64,000 bases of DNA from Pelotomaculum sp. UBA3103 (lineage in GTDB: Bacteria > Bacillota > Desulfotomaculia > Desulfotomaculales > Pelotomaculaceae). Below, in pieces: positions 7,687 through 14,846 of the stretch; the first letter of the stretch is position 1, and the number at the start of each line of letters is the position of its first letter. A model generated the notes under the pieces. That model saw only the letters and a list, made by a program, of their open reading frames with translations, searched no databases and had not been told where the DNA came from. Where the stretch lies: the NCBI GenBank assembly GCA_002365855.1, contig DFAP01000094.1, positions 12,489 to 76,488 on the forward strand, read 5' to 3'. A program made the position numbers and the translations under genes.

Positions 7687-9135
7687 CTATTCTATCACAA
7701 CTTTAATAGTTTTTAATGTCCGATCGTACGGACCCTGACAGGGCAGTCCCATATCGCTGATCAACGTCAGGTATTCCAGTATATCGGGCGTTATTTCTTC
7801 ACCAGGGCCCAGTACAGGTATCCCCGGCGGGTAGACCGCTACAGTCTCCGCGCTGACCATGCCGCCCGCTTCAGCAAGAGGTATTCCCCGTGAAGGCAAA
7901 AACCAGGCTTCGCGGGGCTTCATTACTTTTTTGTAACAGCCGGGGGCGCCGGGCAGAGGAGTCTTAGCAGGCTGCCTTTCTCGTGCCGCGATATCTTCCA
8001 TCGCGCTTGCCAGCGACTCACAATCGCGAAAGGTTGTGCCGATGGAAAGAACCGCCACGATGTTGGCAGCGTCGGCCATTTCTACGAAAACATTATACCT
8101 CCGGGCCAAAAGCTTTTCCACCTGGTACCCTGTCAGGCCCAAGCTTTGAACGGATATAACCAGCTTGGCCGGATCGATACCGAGTGAACTATCCCGCAAG
8201 TGAGCCTGGCTTAAAATGGATAAACCCCTGACCTGCGACAGCCGCTTGCGCAGCCACCGCGCAAGTTCCAGCGTTCTCTCCAGTAGCTGTTCCCCCCGGA
8301 GAGCCATCTGGCGCCTGGCCAGGTCCAGTGAACCCATCAGGATGTAAGACGGGCTTGTGGTCTGCAGAAGCTGCAAAGCGACCGCAACCCTTTCACCGTC
8401 ATCCACCCCGTGTTTTAAGTGCAGCATGGAACTCTGTCCCAGTGACCCCCCCAGTTTGTGTGTGCTTTGTACAGATGCGTCAGCGCCGGCGGACATAGCG
8501 TCTTGGGGCAGGTCCCGGTGAAAACGCAGGTGCGCGCCGTGGGCTTCATCTGCAAGCAGCAGCCTGCCCGCCTCATGGACCATATGGACCTGACCGGGCA
8601 GGTCTCCTGCCACCCCGTAATAGTTTGGCCGGACGACAATTACCGCGGCCGCGCCAGGCCGTTCTTCCAGCGCCAGGAGAATCTTTGCAGGCGGCACGCC
8701 GCAGTCTGCCCCGAACTCCGGAATGACCTCGGGCATTACATAATACGGGTCAGCTCCCGACACTATGAGGCCCCCTAACACCGAACGGTGTGCGTTACGA
8801 GGCACGATCACTTCCCCCTGCCCCGCGTACGCGGCAAGCAGCGCCTGGATTCCCACAGTAGTGCCGTTGACTAAAAAGAAACTCCTGCCCGCCCCATATA
8901 ATTCTGCGGCCAGTTCCTGAGCAAGGGCTATTGGGCCCCCTGGATTATGCAGGTCATCAAGGCCAGGTAATTCTGTCATGTCCAAGGAAAACAGAGCCTG
9001 TCCGCCAAGCGCGGCCAATTCTTCAGGTAGTCCCTGTCCCCGGCAGTGCCCCGGTATGTGAAAACCGGCGGGGGATCCGGATGCATGCTCCAAAAGAGCC
9101 TCGAAGAGTGGTGCGCTGCACTGCTTTTCAAACAA
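7687..9135 (-). CDS. Orn/Lys/Arg decarboxylase family protein (YaaO-like)
   Basis: PLP-dependent fold-type I decarboxylase, presumably acting on lysine or arginine in polyamine synthesis. Visible motifs are FHIPGH (residues 25-30), DEAHGAH (196-202, cofactor Asp) and the Schiff-base lysine K227 in STHKLGGSL. At 482 residues it is the short Gram-positive form without the N-terminal response-regulator-like wing of the E. coli enzymes. The start is a TTG at 9135 preceded by GGAGG ten bases away. Substrate cannot be decided from sequence alone. Its position before tmk matches Bacillus yaaO. Confidence 0.88.
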   Translation of the reverse strand: MFEKQCSAPLFEALLEHASGSPAGFHIPGHCRGQGLPEELAALGGQALFSLDMTELPGLDDLHNPGGPIALAQELAAELYGAGRSFFLVNGTTVGIQALLAAYAGQGEVIVPRNAHRSVLGGLIVSGADPYYVMPEVIPEFGADCGVPPAKILLALEERPGAAAVIVVRPNYYGVAGDLPGQVHMVHEAGRLLLADEAHGAHLRFHRDLPQDAMSAGADASVQSTHKLGGSLGQSSMLHLKHGVDDGERVAVALQLLQTTSPSYILMGSLDLARRQMALRGEQLLERTLELARWLRKRLSQVRGLSILSQAHLRDSSLGIDPAKLVISVQSLGLTGYQVEKLLARRYNVFVEMADAANIVAVLSIGTTFRDCESLASAMEDIAARERQPAKTPLPGAPGCYKKVMKPREAWFLPSRGIPLAEAGGMVSAETVAVYPPGIPVLGPGEEITPDILEYLTLISDMGLPCQGPYDRTLKTIKVVIE

Positions 9136-9318
9136 AAAAATAAACCTCCGAAATACTAATTATTTTCAAGAGATGCAAGTTTTACCTAACACGTTATTTT
9201 ATCATAAATATCAAGGCGTTACCAAGGCTATCCTTTTATTTTGCCATCAGTTTGTTCTTATAGATACCCTGTTCACGGCTACAATAACAAAACAGAATAT
9301 TAAAAAGGAGTGATTACT

Positions 9319-9582
9319 GTGACCGGTGACCGGAAGGTGGAGGAAAAAAAACTTTGCAAGAAATACCGCACCAATGTGGGCAGGCTGATCAGGGCATGGA
9401 AGCAGGGCCTTTCGGATCAAGAAATAAATTTAAAAACCGGGATCAAGATGTCCACGCTCTACCTGATCAAACAAGACATTGAGCTTACTCACAGAAAAGA
9501 GCGACTGGAGAGAAGAAAACAGAAATTATTGCGGTGTCATTCGTTTGACCTGGACCAGATTTTCTTCAACCCAAACATATAG
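9319..9582 (+). CDS. Small HTH-like hypothetical protein
   Basis: No family recognised. The start is placed at the GTG at 9319 because AAGGAGTG lies six bases before it; the GTG at 9310 lies inside that ribosome site. The 87-residue product is very basic, with a helix-turn-helix-like middle (GLSDQEINLKTGIKMSTLYL) followed by a charged helix rich in Arg and Lys, so a small DNA-binding role is possible. It is one of the few plus-strand genes in this block, and its last 46 bases overlap csfB on the other strand. Confidence 0.6.
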   Translation: MTGDRKVEEKKLCKKYRTNVGRLIRAWKQGLSDQEINLKTGIKMSTLYLIKQDIELTHRKERLERRKQKLLRCHSFDLDQIFFNPNI

Positions 9583-9728
9583 GTTTCATAATCAGGGTCT
9601 TTTCTCGACAGTAAAATAATTTTGTTTTCACAATCCTGGCAGATATAATGGCCCCTTACTGAAAGACCCTGATTGCAGTCCATACGTAAACACTGACACA
9701 GGATACATGCCGGAGATTCTACAGCCAC
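9537..9728 (-). CDS. csfB: Anti-sigma-G factor Gin (CsfB)
   Basis: Small zinc protein that inhibits sigma-G (and sigma-E) during endospore development. The 63 residues carry the Gin pattern CILCQC near residue 8 and YICQDCE near residue 29, two CxxC knuckles that bind zinc and dimerise. The start is GTG at 9728 with AAGGTGG upstream. In Bacillus subtilis csfB also lies between bofA and yaaO, so context supports the call. The 3' end overlaps the convergent small gene by 46 bases. Confidence 0.88.
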   Translation of the reverse strand: MAVESPACILCQCLRMDCNQGLSVRGHYICQDCENKIILLSRKDPDYETYMFGLKKIWSRSNE

Positions 9729-9852
9729 TTACTTTCACCACCTTAAAGTCTCAGCCCCGCAGGGCAAGATAGGGTTGTAATTTAGAATATGAACAGAAAG
9801 GGTGTTTGGTGAGAACATTATCAACAACATACCGAACAATTGTGAGGTCATG

Positions 9853-10107
9853 TTAATGTTCTTTTGTTTTCTTTTTGTCGAGCCTTAAGGCACAGTCAGG
9901 GCAGATGTTCTGACAGATTCCGCAGGCGATGCACCTGTTGTCTGCTTTCACCGAGGGCGTACCGTAAGCCCCCAGGACATCGCTCCAGTCAATACAGTCC
10001 ACGGGACATTTTTCTATACAAAGGCCGCAGCCCTTGCATAAATCCGGGAATACCGTCCAGTATCCCTTTTCCAGATCCATGGTCCTGCCTACGAATTCAA
10101 GTGTCAT
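9853..10107 (-). CDS. korD: 2-oxoacid:ferredoxin oxidoreductase, delta (ferredoxin) subunit
   Basis: Two 4Fe-4S cluster motifs, CKGCGLCIEKCP and CIACGICQNICP, in an 84-residue protein; it passes electrons from the thiamine-diphosphate subunit to ferredoxin. It is last of a four-gene operon read alpha, beta, gamma, delta, and its start overlaps the end of the gamma gene by four bases. By family knowledge such sets oxidise 2-oxoglutarate or branched 2-oxoacids with CoA. The substrate is not fixed by sequence here. Confidence 0.9.
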   Translation of the reverse strand: MTLEFVGRTMDLEKGYWTVFPDLCKGCGLCIEKCPVDCIDWSDVLGAYGTPSVKADNRCIACGICQNICPDCALRLDKKKTKEH

Positions 10108-10778
10108 GATTGGCCTCCTGTTAAAGAGTGGGATGAGACATGAGATTCGGCTGCCCGCGCTTTTCCACCGGCGCCATCAGAATCTGCATTTACCCGGGTG
10201 GCTACGCCTGGTTCCGGACTGGTCCGCACCAGCCCCACTCCCCGCTCTAACGCTGCAAAATTTAAGTCTCTGAGCGACGGCTCTTTGGCAAACTTGTATC
10301 CCAGCTTCTTTTCAACAGCCGCCCTGGCCTGTTTCAAGGTTATAGCATCCGTAGCGCCAATAATTGCGCCCAAGATCACAATATTGAAGACCCGGGGGTG
10401 AAACTCTTTTTTTGCCACTTCGATAGCCGGAATACCCAGCAATCTGCCTGCGTTTTCAGGCAGTTCCCCCTCGGCGCCCTGCATCCCGCTGTCATAAATA
10501 TAGGTTGTTTCCGGCCCGACGTACTGCCGGGTGCGATAGACGGCCCGGTCGCTTAAAGCCACAACTACGTCTCCGGTCTGAAACTTGGGTGACCCTATCG
10601 GATCGTCGCTGATCTGTACAAAAGCCAGGGAAACCCCGCCTCTCTGTTCAACCCCGAAATTTGGTATGTACAGGGCCTGCCTTCCTTCTTCGTTAGCCGC
10701 CTCTGCCAGGATTTCAGCCACGGACTGGACACCCTGGCCCCCTTCTCCGGCCAGCATAATTTTTATGGCCTTACTCAT
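10104..10778 (-). CDS. korC: 2-oxoacid:ferredoxin oxidoreductase, gamma subunit
   Basis: POR/KOR gamma-type subunit: AGEGGQGVQSVAEILAEAA (residues 9-27) and the PNFGVEQRGGVSLAFVQIS segment are diagnostic. The start is ATG 10778 after GGGGGAGGT, overlapping the end of the beta gene by eight bases. The last roughly 45 residues (from about 180) are a low-complexity Ser/Ala/Gly tail that the family normally lacks. Part of that tail is encoded by a repeat also present upstream of the alpha gene. The domain assignment is firm; the tail's role is unknown. Confidence 0.92.
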   Translation of the reverse strand: MSKAIKIMLAGEGGQGVQSVAEILAEAANEEGRQALYIPNFGVEQRGGVSLAFVQISDDPIGSPKFQTGDVVVALSDRAVYRTRQYVGPETTYIYDSGMQGAEGELPENAGRLLGIPAIEVAKKEFHPRVFNIVILGAIIGATDAITLKQARAAVEKKLGYKFAKEPSLRDLNFAALERGVGLVRTSPEPGVATRVNADSDGAGGKARAAESHVSSHSLTGGQS

Positions 10779-11538
10779 CAGCCCTGACCTCCCCCTGCCC
10801 GGAACCAGGCGTTTTAAACTCTCCCGTCTTGAAGTGGCCGTGCATCTCCTTATCAATGAAGCTCCAGGTCTCAGACGCATTGGTCCGCCAGTTGGTTGGG
10901 CAGGCGGATAGGGCTTCGACAAAGGAAAAACCATTTCCTTCTATCTGATTGACCAAAGCTTTTTTAAGGTAGCCGGTCAACTGCCTCATATTAGAAATGC
11001 TGCCCCTGGCCACATAGGCGCCCTCCCTGGCAATAGCAGAAACCATCTCTGGGCCCTGAAAGGGAAATCCGGTTACTTCCGGATCCCGCCCGTAAGGGGT
11101 GGTTTCAGTTTTCTGGCCTGGTAGTGTAGTCGGAGCCATCTGGCCGCCGGTCATAGCATACTGGGTATTGTTTGCCAGGACAACGGTGATTTTTTCATTG
11201 CGGTGAACCGAGCTTACCAGGTGCTGAACTCCGATGGAGTAGCCTCCTCCGTCACCCATATAGGCGATACAGATCAGCTCCGGCCTTGCCCTTTTGATGC
11301 CGGTCATTACAGGTGTAGTACGGCCATGGTGGGTCTGAACGGTATCGAGGTTGAAAAAATCCCAGGACAGCAGTGAACAGCCTATATCGCAACCATAAAC
11401 AACCCTGTCCTCAATCCCCAGCTCATCGACAGCCTGTCCCAGGCATTTCAGAATCAGACCATGCCCGCACCCGGGGCAGAATTTGTGAGGTTTGGTATCA
11501 ACCCGCCAGGACCTGGGCATAGCAGGCTGTAGCTGCAT
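10771..11538 (-). CDS. korB: 2-oxoacid:ferredoxin oxidoreductase, beta (TPP) subunit
   Basis: Thiamine-diphosphate-binding catalytic subunit. FCPGCGHG near residue 20 gives iron-sulfur or TPP-binding Cys residues, and the TPP-binding GDGGG...NN motif reads YMGDGGGYSIG followed by VVLANNTQYAMTGGQ. The length of 255 residues is normal for KorB. The start ATG at 11538 follows AGGAGGG. It is flanked and translationally coupled in an alpha-beta-gamma-delta operon. Confidence 0.94.
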   Translation of the reverse strand: MQLQPAMPRSWRVDTKPHKFCPGCGHGLILKCLGQAVDELGIEDRVVYGCDIGCSLLSWDFFNLDTVQTHHGRTTPVMTGIKRARPELICIAYMGDGGGYSIGVQHLVSSVHRNEKITVVLANNTQYAMTGGQMAPTTLPGQKTETTPYGRDPEVTGFPFQGPEMVSAIAREGAYVARGSISNMRQLTGYLKKALVNQIEGNGFSFVEALSACPTNWRTNASETWSFIDKEMHGHFKTGEFKTPGSGQGEVRADE

Positions 11539-11582
11539 GATAACCCTCCTTTAATATGGAAAATATAATCTTGTAATCCTAT

Positions 11583-12683
11583 CTAATGTAACGGTTTTTG
11601 TAATATCTCCCTGGCCCTGGCCTCGACTTCTCCGGAGGTGATCCCTACGCCGGGCTTGAAGAGCGTGTGAATTTCGGCATTAGCGCCGTACACCGCTTCC
11701 GTTACCAACCTTGCCAGCTGGCCGTACGCGGACTCGACAATAAGTATTTTTTTAACTTCACCGGCAAGCGACTTGAGCTGGGGCACGGGCAGGGGACGCA
11801 GAGTGACCGGCCGGAAATAGCATACTTTTATACCTTGTTCGCGAAGGACATTGACGGCCTCCCTGACTGCTCTAAAAACAACCCCGTGCCCCACTATTGC
11901 CAGTTCGGCGCCTTCAACGCCGGAAGATTGGAACTCGGCCAGTTCAGGGATTATTTTTTCATAATCCCTGACATCGCTCATCAGTTTTTCAAAAAGCTCT
12001 TCTTCCAGGTTGTAAGTATTCCTGTACTGGGCCGGGGGCCGGTCCTTCCCCGGCGACCCTTTTTGACCGACAAAGGGCTCCTGTTCAACCAGTTGGATCC
12101 CCCGGGCCTCTGGATCATACAAGGTCAGGGGTTCCCGCATTTTGGCCTGGTATCCGTCTCCAAGCACAAAAGTTGGGAAGCGGTATTTCCAGGCTGTGTT
12201 AAAAGCTTTAATTGTATAATCGTAAAGCTCCTGGTGTGTGGCCGTGGAGTAGACAATCCTCAGGCCTTCACCATTGCCGCCCATGGTGGTCAGATTTACT
12301 TCCTGCTGAGAGTAAATTACGGTGGCAGTAGAAGGGCCGCCTCTCTGCTGAATAACCGCCACAACAGGCAGGCGCATCATTTCAGCCATGGACAGAGGTT
12401 CCTGCATCAGGATATTGCCCGTGCCGGCTGTGGCTGTAAACGCCTTGCGGCCCGACATGACCCCACCTGCCGCCGCAAAGCCGGCTGAAAGCTCGTCTTC
12501 CGTCTGAAGAAAACTTTTGCCGTATTTGGGAGCAAGTCTTGTCCAGTAATGCATGATCTCGTTTTGAGGCGTGATTGGATAACCAAACATGATCTCAGCC
12601 CTGGCTGCCAGCGCTGCCCAGGCTACCACCTCGTTGCCTGTCATGAACGCTCGTTTTTCTTCCTGGATAACTTTTTGTAACAT
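11583..12683 (-). CDS. korA: 2-oxoacid:ferredoxin oxidoreductase, alpha subunit
   Basis: Pyrimidine-binding/transketolase-like subunit: GNEVVAWAALAARAEIMFGYPITPQ opens the protein in usual form, and TEDELSAGFAAAGGVMSG and ATAGTGNILMQE follow. The start is ATG 12683, six bases after GGAGG; a longer frame to 12749 would run through a repeat and lacks a ribosome site. The product is 366 residues. The four-subunit arrangement separates it from single-chain pyruvate:ferredoxin oxidoreductases; 2-oxoglutarate or branched-chain 2-oxoacids are the likely substrates (inference). Confidence 0.93.
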   Translation of the reverse strand: MLQKVIQEEKRAFMTGNEVVAWAALAARAEIMFGYPITPQNEIMHYWTRLAPKYGKSFLQTEDELSAGFAAAGGVMSGRKAFTATAGTGNILMQEPLSMAEMMRLPVVAVIQQRGGPSTATVIYSQQEVNLTTMGGNGEGLRIVYSTATHQELYDYTIKAFNTAWKYRFPTFVLGDGYQAKMREPLTLYDPEARGIQLVEQEPFVGQKGSPGKDRPPAQYRNTYNLEEELFEKLMSDVRDYEKIIPELAEFQSSGVEGAELAIVGHGVVFRAVREAVNVLREQGIKVCYFRPVTLRPLPVPQLKSLAGEVKKILIVESAYGQLARLVTEAVYGANAEIHTLFKPGVGITSGEVEARAREILQKPLH

Positions 12684-12700
12684 TTTGAACCTCCAGTTCT

Positions 12701-12801
12701 GGGACGTGAGATGTGAGAAATGAGACGTGAGATTGAAAGATAGTGCCAAGGGTCAAAGACCATAAAAAATACAGATGTTCCCACGTCCCACGTCTCAAAT
12801 C
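12701..12801. repeat. GACGTGR-type short repeats between the ATPase and korA
   Basis: The left cluster (12701-12735) has GGGACGTGAG, ATGTGAG and TGAGACGTGAGATT in tandem. The right cluster (about 12780-12801) is the reverse complement of TGAGACGTGGGACGTGGGA. The two clusters are therefore inverted and enclose about 45 bases. The right cluster contains the stop codon of the upstream ATPase gene. Confidence 0.6.
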
Positions 12802-13465
12802 ACCAGAACGCTTTCTGCATCATCCTCTGCAATGGGCGAACAGGGTTGCCCATGCAGTCCGCATGACCAATTTTTTTAGCTATCCCGTCACATACGGCTG
12901 TGGCTACTACAGGCAGGCCCAAAATTTTCGCGGCATTCGAGACCGTTCGCGCGCCTTCCTGCACCAAATCAACGGTAGTTTCTTCCGCCATGTGGGTGTT
13001 GTTAATCAGTCCGTTCACCCGTGCCATTTGTTGCACATCTAAAACAATATCCTCTACGGTAGAAGTCCATGGGCGTGAACAATTGATAACGGCTATTACC
13101 ATGAGGTCCTGGTCGGCTGTGGAGCCCTCTACAAGGTTCAGGGTTCTGGCGCCCTCCACTCCGTAGCCGATATCCAGAATGATGTCACCGGCGCGCCGCA
13201 GCGCCCACCTGGCGGCAGGCTTAATAACCGTGCCTGCTTCACCCAATCCCAGGGTTTCTTCTGTTTTCCAGGCGATAACCTCTACACCAAGACGGCTCAG
13301 AGCCTTTTGCAGCGGCCGCAGGGTGTAAAATGGCTCAACAAGATCAAGATCCACCAGGGTCACCATTCTGTCCTGGCCGGCCAGCCCAATGGCGCGGTTC
13401 AGGGCATTCTCGCTCTTGCCCGCAGCGTACTCGCCAACATACGCCTCTACAACCCTATCAGTCAT
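12800..13465 (-). CDS. P-loop ATPase of the CobQ/MinD-like class, function unknown
   Basis: The P-loop GEYAAGKS (residues 11-18) and a following VTLVDLDLVEPF strand suggest a SIMIBI-type ATPase related to MinD/CobQ/ArsA. ILDIGYGVEGA is a possible Walker B, and VIAVINCSRPWTS looks like a base-contacting segment. No specific family recognised. The start ATG 13465 follows GTGAGGT. It is the gene immediately upstream of korABCD on the same strand, which suggests a linked role, possibly Fe-S or complex assembly; that is inference only. Confidence 0.7.
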   Translation of the reverse strand: MTDRVVEAYVGEYAAGKSENALNRAIGLAGQDRMVTLVDLDLVEPFYTLRPLQKALSRLGVEVIAWKTEETLGLGEAGTVIKPAARWALRRAGDIILDIGYGVEGARTLNLVEGSTADQDLMVIAVINCSRPWTSTVEDIVLDVQQMARVNGLINNTHMAEETTVDLVQEGARTVSNAAKILGLPVVATAVCDGIAKKIGHADCMGNPVRPLQRMMQKAFW

Positions 13466-13483
13466 AGTATGCTTACCTCACTG

Positions 13484-13509
13484 TTTTTTAAGCATTTATG
13501 CTTAAAAAA
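13484..13509. terminator. Perfect A/T-flanked palindrome upstream of the ATPase
   Basis: TTTTTTAAGCAT, two-base loop, ATGCTTAAAAAA. It has U-runs in both directions and is placed to terminate bofA readthrough on the minus strand, or to act as a bidirectional hairpin. Confidence 0.55.
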
Positions 13510-13510
13510 T

Positions 13511-13539
13511 AAAGGGGACAGAATTAACTGTACCCTTTT
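13511..13539. repeat. REP-like GGGGACA palindrome
   Basis: AAAGGGGACAG and CTGTACCCTTT form an inverted repeat with one mismatch around AATTAA. The same AAGGGGACA core occurs in the palindrome at 38,250. Such elements are often left by REP-associated Y1 transposases; none is visible nearby. Confidence 0.5.
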
Positions 13540-13579
13540 AAGGTTACCGGTATGTTGTCAATATTTTCCTCATAAGTAA

Positions 13580-13846
13580 TTAACCTATCAGCAAACAATT
13601 TACCAATACCAGCAGTACTATTCCCGGCAGCTGTAAAATACCGGCCGTAAGTATTGTCACGGGATTGATCGCGATGTGAAAGCCAAATTGTCCGAAAACC
13701 GCATTAATTACCGCCAGAAAGGCTCCCCCCAGTAATGCCCAGGCAGACAGGCGAATAATAAACCTCAGGGGGTGGAACAAAACAGTTCCAACCAGGTAAA
13801 GCCCGAATAGTCCGGTCAGGCCGATAATTATGTATTTCCATTCCAA
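13580..13846 (-). CDS. bofA: Pro-sigma-K processing inhibitor BofA
   Basis: Integral membrane protein that holds SpoIVFB inactive in the outer forespore membrane during sporulation. The 88 residues are almost wholly hydrophobic, with transmembrane stretches near residues 5-25, 33-50 and 66-85, and the family segment FHPLRFIIRLSAWALLGGAFL. It lies downstream of recR, exactly as in Bacillus subtilis (recR-yaaL-bofA, here without yaaL). Confidence 0.9.
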   Translation of the reverse strand: MEWKYIIIGLTGLFGLYLVGTVLFHPLRFIIRLSAWALLGGAFLAVINAVFGQFGFHIAINPVTILTAGILQLPGIVLLVLVNCLLIG

Positions 13847-13897
13847 GGCCCAAGCACCTCCTCAAAACCATTATATGGCCCTGAATGAAAAATATTC

Positions 13898-14500
13898 CTA
13901 TTTCATTTCCTGCCTGCCTTCCAGTGCCTTGCTGAGCGTTATCTCATCAGCATACTCCAGGTCTGCGCCTACAGGCAGCCCGTGTGCAATCCGGGTAACC
14001 CGGACCCCCAGCGGCTTGATCAGTCCGGAAAGGTAGATAGCTGTGGCGTCACCTTCTATATTGGGATTTGTGGCAAGAATCATCTCCTTTACCTCCCCGC
14101 CCTCAAGGCGCCTCAACAGCTCTCTTATATGCAGCTGGTCGGGGCCAACTCCTTCCATTGGTGAAATGGCCCCGTGCAGCACGTGGTACAGACCCTTAAA
14201 ACTCCTGGACTTTTCCATGGCCACCACATCCCTGGGGCGCTCCACCACACATAGAACATCCCGTCTGCGCCGCTCGTCCCGGCAGATAAAACAGGGCTCC
14301 TCATCGGTAAAATTGCCGCAAACAGTGCAGTATTGAATCGTGCTTCTGGCTTTTTCGATGGACCTGGCGAGGTTATAAGCTACCTCGGCCGGGACGCCCA
14401 GAAGGTAAAAGGCCAGTCGCTGCGCCGTTTTCGGCCCGATACCGGGGAGCTTGGACAGCTGGTCAATGAGGTGGGCAACCGGTTTGGCATAATAATTCAT
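13898..14500 (-). CDS. recR: Recombination protein RecR
   Basis: Recombinational repair protein acting with RecF and RecO at gaps. The order is helix-hairpin-helix ([17 protein letters not shown], residues 15-31), a C4 zinc motif ([18 protein letters not shown], about 57-74), then a Toprim domain containing VVERPRD and the C-terminal [14 protein letters not shown]. The length of 200 residues is typical. It follows ebfC by a three-base gap, in the conserved dnaX-ebfC-recR operon. Confidence 0.97.
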   Translation of the reverse strand: MNYYAKPVAHLIDQLSKLPGIGPKTAQRLAFYLLGVPAEVAYNLARSIEKARSTIQYCTVCGNFTDEEPCFICRDERRRRDVLCVVERPRDVVAMEKSRSFKGLYHVLHGAISPMEGVGPDQLHIRELLRRLEGGEVKEMILATNPNIEGDATAIYLSGLIKPLGVRVTRIAHGLPVGADLEYADEITLSKALEGRQEMK

Positions 14501-14503
14501 TAC

Positions 14504-14821
14504 TTAAAGCAAGCCCGGTATGTTAAGTCCACCGGTAAGCTTGCCCATTTCCTGGGCCACCATCTCCTGCGCCTTTTTCAGGGCTTCGTTAACCGCAGCC
14601 ATGATCAGGTCCTGAAGCATTTCCACATCTTCGGGGTCCACAGCTTCCGGTTTAATTTCCATCGAGATAATCTCGTTTTTTCCATTTACCACAACTCTTA
14701 CCACTCCGCCGCCGGCTGTGCTCTCCACCGTCCGGCTGGCCAGTTCCTCCTGCAGTTTAACCATATCCTGCTGCATTTTTTGAACCTGTTTCATCATTTT
14801 GCCCATATTGCCGCCCATCAT
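14504..14821 (-). CDS. ebfC: YbaB/EbfC nucleoid-associated protein
   Basis: Small DNA-binding dimer of the YbaB/EbfC family (105 residues). It starts [20 protein letters not shown], the Met/Gln-rich helix usual for the family, and continues with [21 protein letters not shown]. It lies between dnaX and recR as in most bacteria and is cotranscribed with them. Confidence 0.95.
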   Translation of the reverse strand: MMGGNMGKMMKQVQKMQQDMVKLQEELASRTVESTAGGGVVRVVVNGKNEIISMEIKPEAVDPEDVEMLQDLIMAAVNEALKKAQEMVAQEMGKLTGGLNIPGLL

Positions 14822-14846
14822 AATTGAGTACCCCCTTAATAATTAA

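Noticed and set aside
9853-12683. Assigning the oxidoreductase as pyruvate:ferredoxin oxidoreductase
   Set aside because: A four-subunit alpha-beta-gamma-delta set with this alpha opening fits 2-oxoglutarate or branched 2-oxoacids at least as well, so no substrate is claimed.
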